Shown: positions 52,224-63,975 of the stretch, piece after piece
Layout: each line of letters begins with the position of its first letter
How positions within the stretch are numbered: position 1 is the first letter of the stretch
Assembly (NCBI GenBank): GCA_963580455.1
Contig: OY756960.1
Location: 186,001 to 250,000 of the forward strand
Direction of reading: 5' to 3'
DNA: 64,000 nt
DNA from: Euonymus europaeus
Taxonomy: Eukaryota > Streptophyta > Magnoliopsida > Celastrales > Celastraceae
Notes under the pieces: model-generated
Seen by the model: only the letters and a program-made list of their open reading frames with translations
What the model was told of the DNA's origin: nothing
Database searches by the model: none
Made by a program: the position numbers and the translations under genes

Positions 52224-53261
52224 ATAAAACCGTTTACGTAAAGAAACCACATTTCGCGGCTAACTAGGTGAAACGAGACCTACTAACCACGAGTTCTGAA
52301 ATCTAAATCCGAAACACCAAGATTGTAGAGCTCAAAAATTAGTGTGAAATCATGCTAAAAATCAGCGAATTCAGAACTCGGAGTCAACGGATATTCATAA
52401 AACTGTTTACATAAAGAAACCATATTTTGCGGCTAACTAGATGAAACGAGACCTACTAGCCACGAGTTCTGAAATCGAAAACCGAAAACCCAGGATTGTA
52501 GAGCTCGAAAAGTAGTGTGAAATCAAGCTAAAAATCACCGAATTCAGAACTCGGAGTCAATGGATATTCATAAAACCGTTTACGTAAAGAAACCACATTT
52601 CGCGGCTAACTAGGTGAAACGAGACCTACTAGCCACGAGTTCTGAAATCAAAATCCGAAAAACCAAGATTGTAGAACTTGAAAAGTAGTGTGAAATCAAG
52701 CTAAAAATCACCGAATTCAGAAATCGGAGTCAACGGATATTTATAAAACTGTTTACGTAAAGAAACCACATTTCGCGGCTAACTAGGTGAAACGAGACCA
52801 ACTAGCCACGAGTTCTCAAATCAAAATCCGAAATGCCAAGATCGTAGAGCTCAAAACGTAGTGTGAAATCAAGCTAAAAATCACCGAATTCAGAACTCGG
52901 AGTCAACGGATATTCATAAAACCGTTTACGTAAAGAAACCACATTTCGCGGCTAACTTGGTGAAATGAGACCAACTAGCCACGAGTTCTGAAATCAAAAT
53001 CCGAAAACCCAGGATTGTAGAGCTCGAAAAATAGTGTGAAATCAAGCTAAAAATCACCGAATTCGGAACTCGGAGTCAACGGATATTCATAAAACCGTTT
53101 ACGTAAAGAAACCACATTTTGCGGCTAACTAGGTTAAACGAGACTTACTAGCCACGAGTTCTGAAATAAAAATCCGAAACGCTAGGATTGTTGAGCTCGA
53201 AAAGTAGTGTGAAATCAAGCTAAAAATCACCGAATTCAGAACTCGGAGTAAACGGATATTC
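52224..53261 (+). repeat. Region IV six-monomer block X, copy 3
   Basis: Tandem after copy 2; the ATTTATAAAACTG monomers are exactly 1038 bp apart (51705 and 52743). It shares ATCTAAATCC, AAAATTAG, AATCAGCGAATTC and TTTACATAAAG with the copy at 46000, not with copy 2, which points to an out-of-register exchange between copies about 6 kb apart. Confidence 0.85.
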
Positions 53262-53434
53262 ATAAAACCGTTTACGTAAAGAAAGCACATTTCGCGGCTA
53301 ACTAGGTGACACGAGACCTACTAGCCACGAGTTCTAAAATCAAAATCCGAAACTCTAGGATTGTAGAGCTCGAAAAGTAGTGTGTAATCAAGTAAAAAAT
53401 CACCGAATTCGGAACTCGGAGTCAACGGATATTC
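53089..53434 (+). repeat. Two mosaic monomers with a conversion-like tract
   Basis: The first monomer starts like 46865 (GACTTACTAGCC, GGATTGTTGAG) but ends like the 45481 marker (GTGTGAAATC, GGAGTAAACGG). The second starts like 45654 (GAAAGCAC, GGTGACACGAG) but ends like 47903 (ACTCTAGG, TTCGGAACTC). A short tract of 45.6 kb type is thus embedded between other types. Confidence 0.78.
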
Positions 53435-53606
53435 ACAAAACCGTTTACGTAAAGAAACCACATTTCGCGGCTAACTAGGTGAAACGAGACCGACTAGCCA
53501 CGAGTTCTGAAATCAAAATCCGAAATTCCAGGATTGTAGAGCTCGAAAGTAGTGTGAAATCAAGCAAAAAATCACCGAATTCAGAACTCGGAGTCAACGG
53601 ATATTC

Positions 53607-54642
53607 ATAAAACCGTTTACGTAAAGAAATCACATTTCGCGGCTAACTAGGTGAAACGAGACCGACTAGCCACGAGTTCTGAAATCAAAATCCGAAACGC
53701 TAGGATTGTAGAGCTCGAAAAGTAGTGTGTAATCAAGCAAAAAATCACCGAATTCAGAACTCGGAGTCAACGATATTCACAAAACCGTTTACGTAAAGAA
53801 ACCACATTTCGCGGCTAACTAGGTGAAACGAGACCTACTAGCCACGAGTTCTGAAATCAAAATCCGAAACGCTAGGATTGTAGAGCTCGAAAAGTAGTGT
53901 GTAATCAAGCAAGAAATCACCGAATTCAGAACTCGGAGTCAACGATATTCACAAAACCGTTTACGTAAAGAAACCACATTTCGCGGCTAAATAGGTGAAT
54001 CGAGACCTACTAGCCACGAGTTCTGAAACCAAAATCCGAAATTCCAGGATTGTAGAGCTCGAAAAGTAGTGTGAAATCAAGCTAAAAATCACCGAATTCA
54101 GAACTCGGAGTCAACGGATATTCATAAAACCGTTTACGTAAAGAAACCACATTTTGTGGCTAACTAGATGAAACGAGACCTACTAGCCACGATTTCTGAA
54201 ATCAAAATCCGAAAATCCAGGATTGTAGAGCTCGAAAAGTAGTGTGAAATCAAGCTAAAAATCACCGAATTCAGAACTCGGAGTCAACGGATATTCATAA
54301 AACCGTTTACGTAAAGAAACCACATTTCGCGGCTAACTAGGTGAAACGAGACCAACTAGCCACAAGTTCTGAAATCAAAATCCGAAATGCCAGGATCGTA
54401 GAACTCGAAAAGTAGTGTGAAATCAAGCTAAAAATCACCGAATGCAAAACTCGGAGTCAAGGGATATTCATAAAACCGTTTACGTAAAGAAACCACATTT
54501 TGCGGCTAACTAGGTGAAACGAGACCTACTAGCCACGAGTTCTGAAATCAAAATCCGAAAAGCCAGGATTGTAGAGCTCGAAAAGTAGTGTGAAATCAAG
54601 CTAAAAATCACCGAATTCAGAACTCGGAGTCAACGGATATTC
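53607..54642 (+). repeat. Region IV six-monomer block Y, copy 2 (1036 bp)
   Basis: Same order and same two AACGATATTC deletions as 48248-49283. It retains the GAAATCACATTTCG and GACCGACTAGCC variants in its first monomer and is followed directly by a second copy. Confidence 0.88.
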
Positions 54643-55678
54643 ATAAAACCGTTTACGTAGAGAAACCACATTTCGCGGCTAACTAGGTGAAACGAGACCT
54701 ACTAGCCACGAGTTCTGAAATCAAAATCCGAAACGCTAGGATTGTAGAGCTCGAAAAGTAGTGTGTAATCAAGCAAAAAATCACCGAATTCAGAACTCGG
54801 AGTCAACGATATTCACAAAACCGTTTACGTAAAGAAACCACATTTCGCGGCTAACTAGGTGAAACGAGACCTACTAGCCACGAGTTCTGAAATCAAAATC
54901 CGAAACGCTGGGATTGTAGAGCTCGAAAAGTAGTGTGTAATCAAGCAAGAAATCACCGAATTCAGAACTCGGAGTCAACGATATTCACAAAACCGTTTAC
55001 GTAAAGAAACCACATTTCGCGGCTAAATAGGTGAATCGAGACCTACTAGCCACGAGTTCTGAAACCAAAATCCGAAATTCCAGGATTGTAGAGCTCGAAA
55101 AGTAGTGTGAAATCAAGCTAAAAATCACCGAATTCAGAACTCGGAGTCAACGGATATTCATAAAACCGTTTACGTAAAGAAACCACATTTTGTGGCTAAC
55201 TAGATGAAACGAGACCTACTAGCCACGATTTCTGAAATCAAAATCCGAAAATCCAGGATTGTAGAGCTCGAAAAGTAGTGTGAAATCAAGCTAAAAATCA
55301 CCGAATTCAGAACTCGGAGTCAACGGATATTCATAAAACCGTTTACGTAAAGAAACCACATTTCGCGGCTAACTAGGTGAAACGAGACCAACTAGCCACA
55401 AGTTCTGAAATCAAAATCCGAAATGCCAGGATCGTAGAACTCGAAAAGTAGTGTGAAATCAAGCTAAAAATCACCGAATGCAAAACTCGGAGTCAAGGGA
55501 TATTCATAAAACCGTTTACGTAAAGAAACCACATTTTGCGGCTAACTAGGTGAAACGAGACCTACTAGCCACGAGTTCTGAAATCAAAATCCGAAAAGCC
55601 AGGATTGTAGAGCTCGAAAAGTAGTGTGAAATCAAGCTAAAAATCACCGAATTCAGAACTCGGAGTCAACGGATATTC
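54643..55678 (+). repeat. Region IV six-monomer block Y, copy 3 (1036 bp)
   Basis: Tandem duplicate of 53607-54642, with the GAATGCAAAACTC landmarks 1036 bp apart (54440 and 55476). The differences I see are in the first two monomers: GTAGAGAAACC for GTAAAGAAATC, GACCTACTAG for GACCGACTAG, and CGCTGGG for CGCTAGG. GTAGAGAAACC also opens the monomer just after this copy, which locates the crossover in that first monomer. Confidence 0.88.
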
Positions 55679-57061
55679 ATAAAACCGTTTACGTAGAGAA
55701 ACCACATTTCGCGGCTAACTAGGTGAAACGAGACCTACTAGCCACGAGTTCTGAAATCAAAATCCGAAAATCTAGGATTGTAGAGCTTGAAAAGTAGTGT
55801 GTAATCAAGCAAAAAATCACCGAATTCAGAACTCGGAGTCAACGGATATTCACAAAACCGTTTACGTAAAGAAACCACATTTCGCGGCTAGCTAGGTGAA
55901 ACGAGACCTACTAGCCACGAGTTCTGAAATCAAAATCCGAAATTCCAGGATTGTAGAGCTCGAAAGTAGTGTGAAATCAGGCTAAAAATCACCGAATTCA
56001 GAACTCGGAGTCAACGGATATTCATAAAACCGTTTACGTAAAGAAACCACATTTCGTGGCTAACTAGGTGAATCGAGACCTACTAGCCACGAGTTCTGAA
56101 ATCAAAATCCGAAACGCTAGGATTGTAGAACTCGAAAAGTAGTGTGTAATCAAGCAAAAAATCACCGAATTCAGAACTCGGAGTCAACGGATATTCATAA
56201 AACCGTTTACGTAAAGAAACCACATTTCGCGGCTAAATAGGCGAATCGAGACCTACTAGCCACGAGTTCTGAAATCAAAATCCGAAATTCCAGGATTGTA
56301 GAGCTCGAAAAGTAGTGTGAAATCAAGCTAAAAATCACCGAATTCAGAACTCGGAGTCAAAGGATATTCATAAAACCATTTACGTAAAGAAACCACATTT
56401 CGCGGCTAACAAGGTGAAACGAGACCAACTAGCCACAAGTTCTGAAATCAAAATCCGAAACGACAGGATCGTAGAGCTCGAAAAGTAGTGTGAAATCAAC
56501 CTAAAAATCACCTAATTCAGAACTCGGAGTCAACGGATATTCATAAAACCGTTTTCGTAAAGAAACCACATCTCGCAGCTAACTGGATGAAACGAGACCT
56601 ACTAGCCACGAGTTCTGAAATCAAAAACCGAAATCCCAGGATTGTAGAGCTCGAAAAGTAGTGTCAAATCAAGCTAAAAATCACCGAATTCAGAACTCGG
56701 AGTCAACGGGTATTCATAAAACCGTTTAAGTAAAGAAACCACATTTCGCGGCTAACTAGGTGAAACGAGAACAACTAGCCACGAGTTCTGAAATCAAAAT
56801 CCGAAAAAACAGGATTGTAGAGCTCGAAAAGTAGTGTGAAATCAAGCTAAAAATCACCGAATTCAGAACTCGGAGCAAACGGATATTCATAAAACCGTTT
56901 ACGTAAAGAAACCACATTTCGCGGCTAACTACGTGAAACGAGACCTACTAGCCACGAGTTCTGAAATCAAAATCCGAAACGCTAGGATAGTAGAGCTCGA
57001 AATGTAGTGTGTAATCAAGCAAAAAATCACCGAATTCAGAACTCGGAGTCAACGGATATTC

Positions 57062-60000
57062 ACAAAACCGTTAACGTAAAGAAACCACATTTCGCGGCTA
57101 AATAGGTGAATCGAGACCTACTACTTACGAGTTCTGAAATCAAAATCCAAAACAACAGGATTGTAGAGCTCGAAAAGTAGTGTGAAATCAAGCTAAAAAT
57201 CACCGAATTCAGAACTCGGAGTCAACGGATATTCATAAAACCGTTTACGTAAAGAAAGCACATTTCGCGGCTAACTAGGTGAAACGAGACCAACTAGCCA
57301 CGAGTTCTGAAATCAAAATCCAAAACGCTAGGATTGTAGAGCTCGAAAATTAGTGTGTAATCAAGCAACAAATCACTGAATTCAGAACTCGGAGCAACGG
57401 ATATTCACAAAACCGTTTACGTAAAGAAACCACATTCCGCGGCTAAATACGTAAATCGAGACCTACTAGCCACGAGTTCTGAAATAAAAATCCGAAATGC
57501 CAGGATTGTAGAGCTCGAAAAGTAGTGTGAAATCAAGCTAAAAATCACCGAATTCAGAACTCGGAGTCAACGGATATTCATAAAACCGTTTACGTAAAGA
57601 AACCACATTTCGCGGCTAACTAGGTGAAACGAGACCTACTAACCACGAGTTCTGAAATCAAAATCCGAAACAGCAAGTTTGTAGAGCTCGAAAAGTAGTG
57701 TGAAATCATGCCAAAAATCACCGAATTCAGAACTCGGAGTCAACGGATATTCATAAAACTGTTTACGTAAAGAAACCACATTTTGTGGCTAACTAGATGA
57801 AACGAGACCTAATAGCCACGAGTTCTGAAATCGAAAAGCGAAAATCCAGGATTGTAGAGCTCGAAAAGTAGTGTGAAATCAAGCTAAAAATCACCGAATT
57901 CAGAACTCGGAGTCAATGGATATTCATAAAACCGTTTACGTAAAGAAACCACATTTCGCGGCTAACTAGGTGAAACGAGACCTACTAGCCACGAGTTCTG
58001 AAATCAAAATCCGAAACACCAAGATTGTAGAACTTGAAAATTAGTGTGAAATCAAGCTAAAAATCACCGAATTCAGAAATCGGAGTCAACGGATATTTAT
58101 AAAACTGTTTACGTAAAGAAACCACATTTCGCTGCTAACTAGGTGAAACGAGACCAACTAGCCACGAGTTCTCAAATCAAAATCCGAAACGCCAGGATCG
58201 TAGAGCTCAAAACGTAGTGTGAAATCAAGCTAAAAATCACCGAATTCAGAACTCGGAGTCAACGGATATTCATAAAACCGTTTACGTAAAGAAACCACAT
58301 TTCGCGGCTAACTTGGTGAAACGAGACCAACTAGCCACGAGTTCTGAAATCAAAATCCGAAAACCCAGGATTGTAGAGCTCGAAAAATAGTGTGAAATCA
58401 AGCTAAAAATCACCGAATTCGGAACTCGGAGTCAACGGATATTCATAAAACCGTTTACGTAAAGAAACCACATTTCGCGGCTAACTAGGTGAAACGAGAC
58501 TTACTAGCCACGAGTTCTGAAAAAAAAATCCGAAACGATAGGATTGTTGAGCTCGAAAAGTAGTGTGTAATCAAGCAAAAAATCACCGAATTCAGAACTC
58601 GGAGTCAACAGATATTCATAAAACCGTTTACGTAAAGAAACCATATTTCGCGGCTAAATAGGTGAATCGAGACCTACTAGCCACGAGTTCTAAAATCAAA
58701 ATCCGAAATGCCAGGATTGTAGAGCTCGAAAAGTAGTGTGAAATCAAGCTAAAAATCACCGAATTCAGAACTCGGAGTCAAAGGATATTCATAAAATCGT
58801 TTACGTAAAGAAACCACATTTCGCGGCTAACTAGGTGAAACGAGACCTACTAGCCACGAGTTCTGAAATCAAAATCCGAAACTCTAGGATTGTAGAGCTC
58901 GAAAATTAGTGTGTAATCAAGCAAAAAATCACCGAATTCGGAACTCGGAGTCAACGGATATTCACAAAACCGTTTACGTAAAGAAACCACATTTCGCGGC
59001 TAACTAGGTGAAACGAGACCTACTAGCCACGAGTTCTGAAATCAAAATCCGAAATTCCAGGATTGTAGAGCTCGAAAGTAGTGTAAAATCAAGCTAAAAA
59101 TCACCGAATTCAGAACTCGGAGTCAACGGATATTCATAAAACCCTTTACGTAAAGAAATCACATTTCGCGGTTAACTAGGTGAAACGAGACCGACTAGCC
59201 ACGAGTTCTGAAATCAAAATCCGAAACGCTAGGATTGTAGAGCTCGAAAAGTAGTGTGTAATCAAGCAAAAAATCACCGAATTCAGAACTCGGAGTCAAC
59301 GATATTCACAAAACCGTTTACGTAAAGAAACCACATTTCGCGGCTAACTAGGTAAAACGAGACCTACTAGCCACGAGTTCTGAAATCAAAATCCGAAACG
59401 CTACGATTGTAGAGCTCGAAAAGTAGTGTGTAATCAAGCAAGAAATCACCGAATTCAGAACTCGGAGTCAACGGATATTCATAAAACCGTTTACGTAAAG
59501 AAACCACATTTCGCGGCTAAATAGGCGAATCGAGACCTACTAGCCACGAGTTCTGAAATCAAAATCCGAAATGCCAGGATTGTAGAGCTCGAAAATTAGT
59601 GTGAAATCAAGCTAAAAATTACCGAATTCAGAACTCGGAGTCAAAGGATATTCATAAAACCATTTACGTAAAGAAACCACATTTCGCGGCTAACAAGTTG
59701 AAACGAGACCAACTAGCCACAAGTTCTGAAATCAAAATCCGAAATCACAGGATCGTAGAGCTCGAAAAGTAGTGTGAAATCAACCTAAAAATCACCAAAT
59801 TCAGAACTCGGAGTCAACGGATATTCATAAAACCGTTTTCGTAAAGAAACCACATCTCGCGGCTAACTAGATGAAACGAGACCTACTAGCCACGAGTTCT
59901 GAAATCAAAAACCGAAAGCCCAGGATTGTAGAGCTCGAAAAGTAATGTCAAATCAAGCTAAAAATCACCGAATTCAGAACTCGGAGTCAACGGATATTCA

Positions 60001-60345
60001 TAAAACCGTTTACGTAAAGAAACCACATTTCGCGGCTAACTAGGTGAAACGAGAACAACTAGCCACGAGTTCTGAAATCAAAATCCGAAAAAACAGGATT
60101 GTAGAGCTCGAAAAGTAGTGTGAAGTCAAGCTAAAAATCACCGAATTCAGAACTCGGAGCAAACGGATATTCATAAAACCGTTTAAGTAAAGAAACCACA
60201 TTTTGCGGCTAACGAGGTGAAACGAGACCTACTAGCCACGGGTTCTGAAATCAAAATCCGAAACGCTAGGATAGTAGAGCTCGAAAAGTAGTGTGTAATC
60301 AAGCAAAAAATCACCGAATTCAGAACTCGGAGTCAACGGATATTC
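57062..60345 (+). repeat. Region IV higher-order interval 3 (19 monomers)
   Basis: Begins with the CTACTACTTACGAG marker monomer. The length of 3284 bp is 19 x 173 less three (GAGCAACGG near 57390, CTCGAAAG near 59076, AACGATATTC near 59300). Block X follows as in copy 2, but block Y is cut down to its first two monomers before a jump to AAATAGGCGAATCG types near 59480. Confidence 0.83.
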
Positions 60346-62420
60346 ATAAAACCGTTAACGTAAAGAAACCACATTTCGCGGCTAAATAGGTGAATCGAGA
60401 CCTACTAGTTACCAGTTCTGAAATCAAAATCCGAAACAACAGGATTGTAGAGCTCGAAAAGTAGTGTGAAATCAAGCTAAAAATCACCGAATTCAGAACT
60501 TGGAGTCAACGGATATTCATAAAACCGTTTACGTAAAGAAAGCACATTTCGCGGCTAACTAGGTGAAACGAGACCTACTAGCCACGAGTTCTGAAATCAA
60601 AATCCGAAACGCTAGGATTGTAGAGCTCGAAAAGTAGTGTGTAATCAAGCAACAAATCACTGAATTCAGAACTCGGAGTCAACGGATATTCACAAAACCG
60701 TTTACGTAAAGAAACCACATTCCGCGGCTAAATACGTGAATCGAGACCTACTAGCCACGAGTTCTGAAATCAAAATCCTAAATGCCAGGATTGTAGAGCT
60801 CGAAAAGTAGTGTGAAATCAAGCTAAAAATCACCGAATTCAGAACTCGGAGTCAACGGATATTCATAAAACCGTTTACGTAAAGAAACCACATTTCGCGG
60901 CTAACAAGGTGAAACGAGACCTACTAACCACGAGTTCTGAAATCAAAATCCGAAACACCAAGATTGTAGAGCTTGAAAAGTAGTGTGAAATCATGCTAAA
61001 AATCACCGAATTCAGAACTCGGAGTCAACGGATATTCATAAAACTGTTTACGTAAAGAAACCACATTTTGCGGCTAACTAGATGAAACGAGACCTACTAG
61101 CCACGAGTTCTGAAATCGAAAAGCGAAAACCCGGGATTGTAGAGCTCGAAAAGTAGTGTGAAATCAAGCTAAAAATCACCGAATTCAGAACTCGGAGTCA
61201 ATGGATATTCATAAAACCGTTTACGTAAAGAAACCACATTTCGCGGCTAACTAGGTGAAACGAGACCTACTAGCCACGAGTTCTGAAATCAAAATCCGAA
61301 ACACCAAGATTGTAGAACTTGAAAAGTAGTGTGAAATCAAGCTAAAAATCACCGAATTCAGAAATCGGAGTCAACGGATATTTATAAAACTGTTTACGTA
61401 AAGAAACCACATTTCGCGGCTAACTAGGTGAAACGAGACCAACTAGCCACGAGTTCTCAAATCAAAATCCGAAATGCCAGGATCGTAGAGCTCAAAACGT
61501 AGTGTTAAATCAAGCTAAAAATCACCGAATTCAGAACTCGGAGTCAACGGATATTCATAAAACCGTTTACGTAAAGAAACCACATTTCGCGGCTAACTTG
61601 GTGAAATGAGACCAACTAGCCACGAGTTCTGAAATCAAAATCCGAAAATCCAGGATTGTAGAGCTCGAAAAATAGTGTGAAATCAAGCTAAAAATCACCG
61701 AATTCGGAACTCGGAGTCAACGGATATTCATAAAACCGTTTACGTAAAGAAACCACATTTCGCGGCTAACTAGGTGAAACGAGACTTACTAGCCACGAGT
61801 TCTGAAAAAAAAATCCGAAACGCTAGGATTGTTGAGCTCGAAAAGTAGTGTGTAATCAAGCAAAAAATCACCGAATTCAGAACTCGGAGTCAACAGATAT
61901 TCATAAAACCGTTTACGTAAAGAAACCACATTTCGCGGCTAAATAGGTGAATCGAGACCTACTAGCCACGAGTTCTCAAATCAAAATCCGAAATGCCGGG
62001 ATTGTAGAGCTCGAAAAGTAGTGTGAAATCAAGCTAAAAATCACCGAATTCAGAACTCGGAGTCAAAGGATATTCATAAAACCGTTTACGTAAAGAAACC
62101 ACATTTCGCGGCTAACTAGGTGAAACGAGACCTACTAGCCAGGAGTTCTGAAATCAAAATCCGAAACTCTAGGATTGTAGAGCTCGAAAAGTAGTGTGTA
62201 ATCAAGCAAAAAATCACCGAATTCGGAACTCGGAGTCAACGGATATTCACAAAACCGTTTACGTAAAGAAACCACATTTCGCGGCTAACTAGGTGAAACG
62301 AGACCTACTAGCCACGAGTTCTGAAATCAAAATCCGAAATTCCAGGATTGTAGAGCTCGAAAGTAGTATGAAATCAAGCTAAAAATCACCGAATTCAGAA
62401 ATCGGAGTCAACGGATATTC

Positions 62421-63456
62421 ATAAAACCGTTTACGTAAAGAAATCACATTTCGCGGCTAACTAGGTGAAACGAGACCGACTAGCCACGAGTTCTGAAATC
62501 AAAATCCGAAACGCTAGGATTGTAGAGCTCGAAAAGTAGTGTGTAATCAAGCAAAAAATCACCGAATTCAGAACTCGGAGTCAACGATATTCACAAAACC
62601 GTTTACGTAAAGAAACCACATTTCGCGGCTAACTAGGTGAAACGAGACCTACTAGCCACGAGTTCTGAAATCAAAATCCGAAACCATAGGATTGTAGAGC
62701 TCGAAAAGTAGTGTGTAATCAAGCAAGAAATCACCGAATTCAGAACTCGGAGTCAACGATATTCACAAAACCGTTTACGTAAAGAAACCACATTTCGCGG
62801 CTAAATAGGTGAATCGAGACCTACTAGCCACGAGTTCTGAAACCAAAATCCGAAATTCCAGGATTGTAGAGCTCGAAAAGTAGTGTGAAATCAAGCTAAA
62901 AATCACCGAATTCAGAACTCGGAGTCAACGGATATTCATAAAACCGTTTACGTAAAGAAACCACATTTTGCGGCTAACTAGATGAAACGAGACCTACTAG
63001 CCACGATTTATGAAATCAAAATCCGAAAATCCAGGATTGTAGAGCTCGAAAAGTAGTGTGAAATCAAGCTAAAAATCACCGAATTTAGAACTCGGAGTCA
63101 ACGGATATTCATAAAACCGTTTACGTAAAGAAACCACATTTCGCGGCTAACTAGGTGAAACGAGACCAACTAGCCACAAGTTCTGAAATCAAAATCCGAA
63201 ACGCCAGGATCGTAGAGCTCGAAAAGTAGTGTGAAATCAAGCTAAAAATCACCGAATGCAGAACTCGGAGTCAAGGGATATTCATAAAACCGTTTACGTA
63301 AAGAAACCACATTTCGCGGCTAACTAGGTGAAACGAGACCTACTAGCCACGAGTTCTGAAATCAAAATCCGAAACGCCAGGATTGTAGAGCTCGAAAAGT
63401 AGTGTGAAATCAAGCTAAAAATCACCGAATTCAGAACTCGGAGTCAACGGATATTC
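62421..63456 (+). repeat. Region IV six-monomer block Y, copy 4 (1036 bp)
   Basis: Same order as the other block Y copies with both AACGATATTC deletions. It differs by ACCATAGG in monomer 2, ATTTTGCGG and CGATTTATG in monomer 4, GAATGCAGAACTC in monomer 5 and ACGCCAGG in monomer 6, making it the most divergent of the four. Confidence 0.85.
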
Positions 63457-63975
63457 ATAAAACAGTTTACGTAAAGAAACCACATTTCGCGGCTAACTAG
63501 GTGAAACGAGACCAACTAGCCACAAGTTCTGAAATCAAAATCCGAAACTACAGGATCGTAGAGCTCGAAAAGTAGTGTAAAATCAAGCTAAAAATCACCT
63601 AATTCAGAACTTGGAGTCAACGGATATTCATAAAACCGTTTTCGTAAAGAAATCACATTTCGCGGCTAAATAGGTGAAACGAGACCAACTAGCCACGAGT
63701 TCTGAAATCAAAATCCGAAAACACAGGATTGTAGAGCTCGAAAAGTAGTGTGAAATCATGCTAAAAATCACCGAATTCAGAACTCGGAGTCAACGGATAT
63801 TCATAAAACAGTTTACGTAAAGAAACCACATTTCGCGGCTAACTAGGTGAAACGAGACCAACTAGCCACGAGTTCTGAAATCAAAATCCGAAACAACAGG
63901 ATTGTAGAGCTCGAAAAGTAGTGTGAAATCCAGCTAAAAATCACCGAATTCAGAACTCGGAGTCAACAGATATTC

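Larger units (their letters stand above)
50667..57061 (+). repeat. Region IV higher-order interval 2 (37 monomers)
   Basis: Marker monomer with CTACTACTTACGAG, followed by GAAAGCACATTTCG. The length of 6395 bp is 37 x 173 less six, and six one-base deletions are visible. It is longer than the previous interval and holds tandem duplications of both block X and block Y, but lacks part of the series found around 47-48 kb. Confidence 0.85.
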
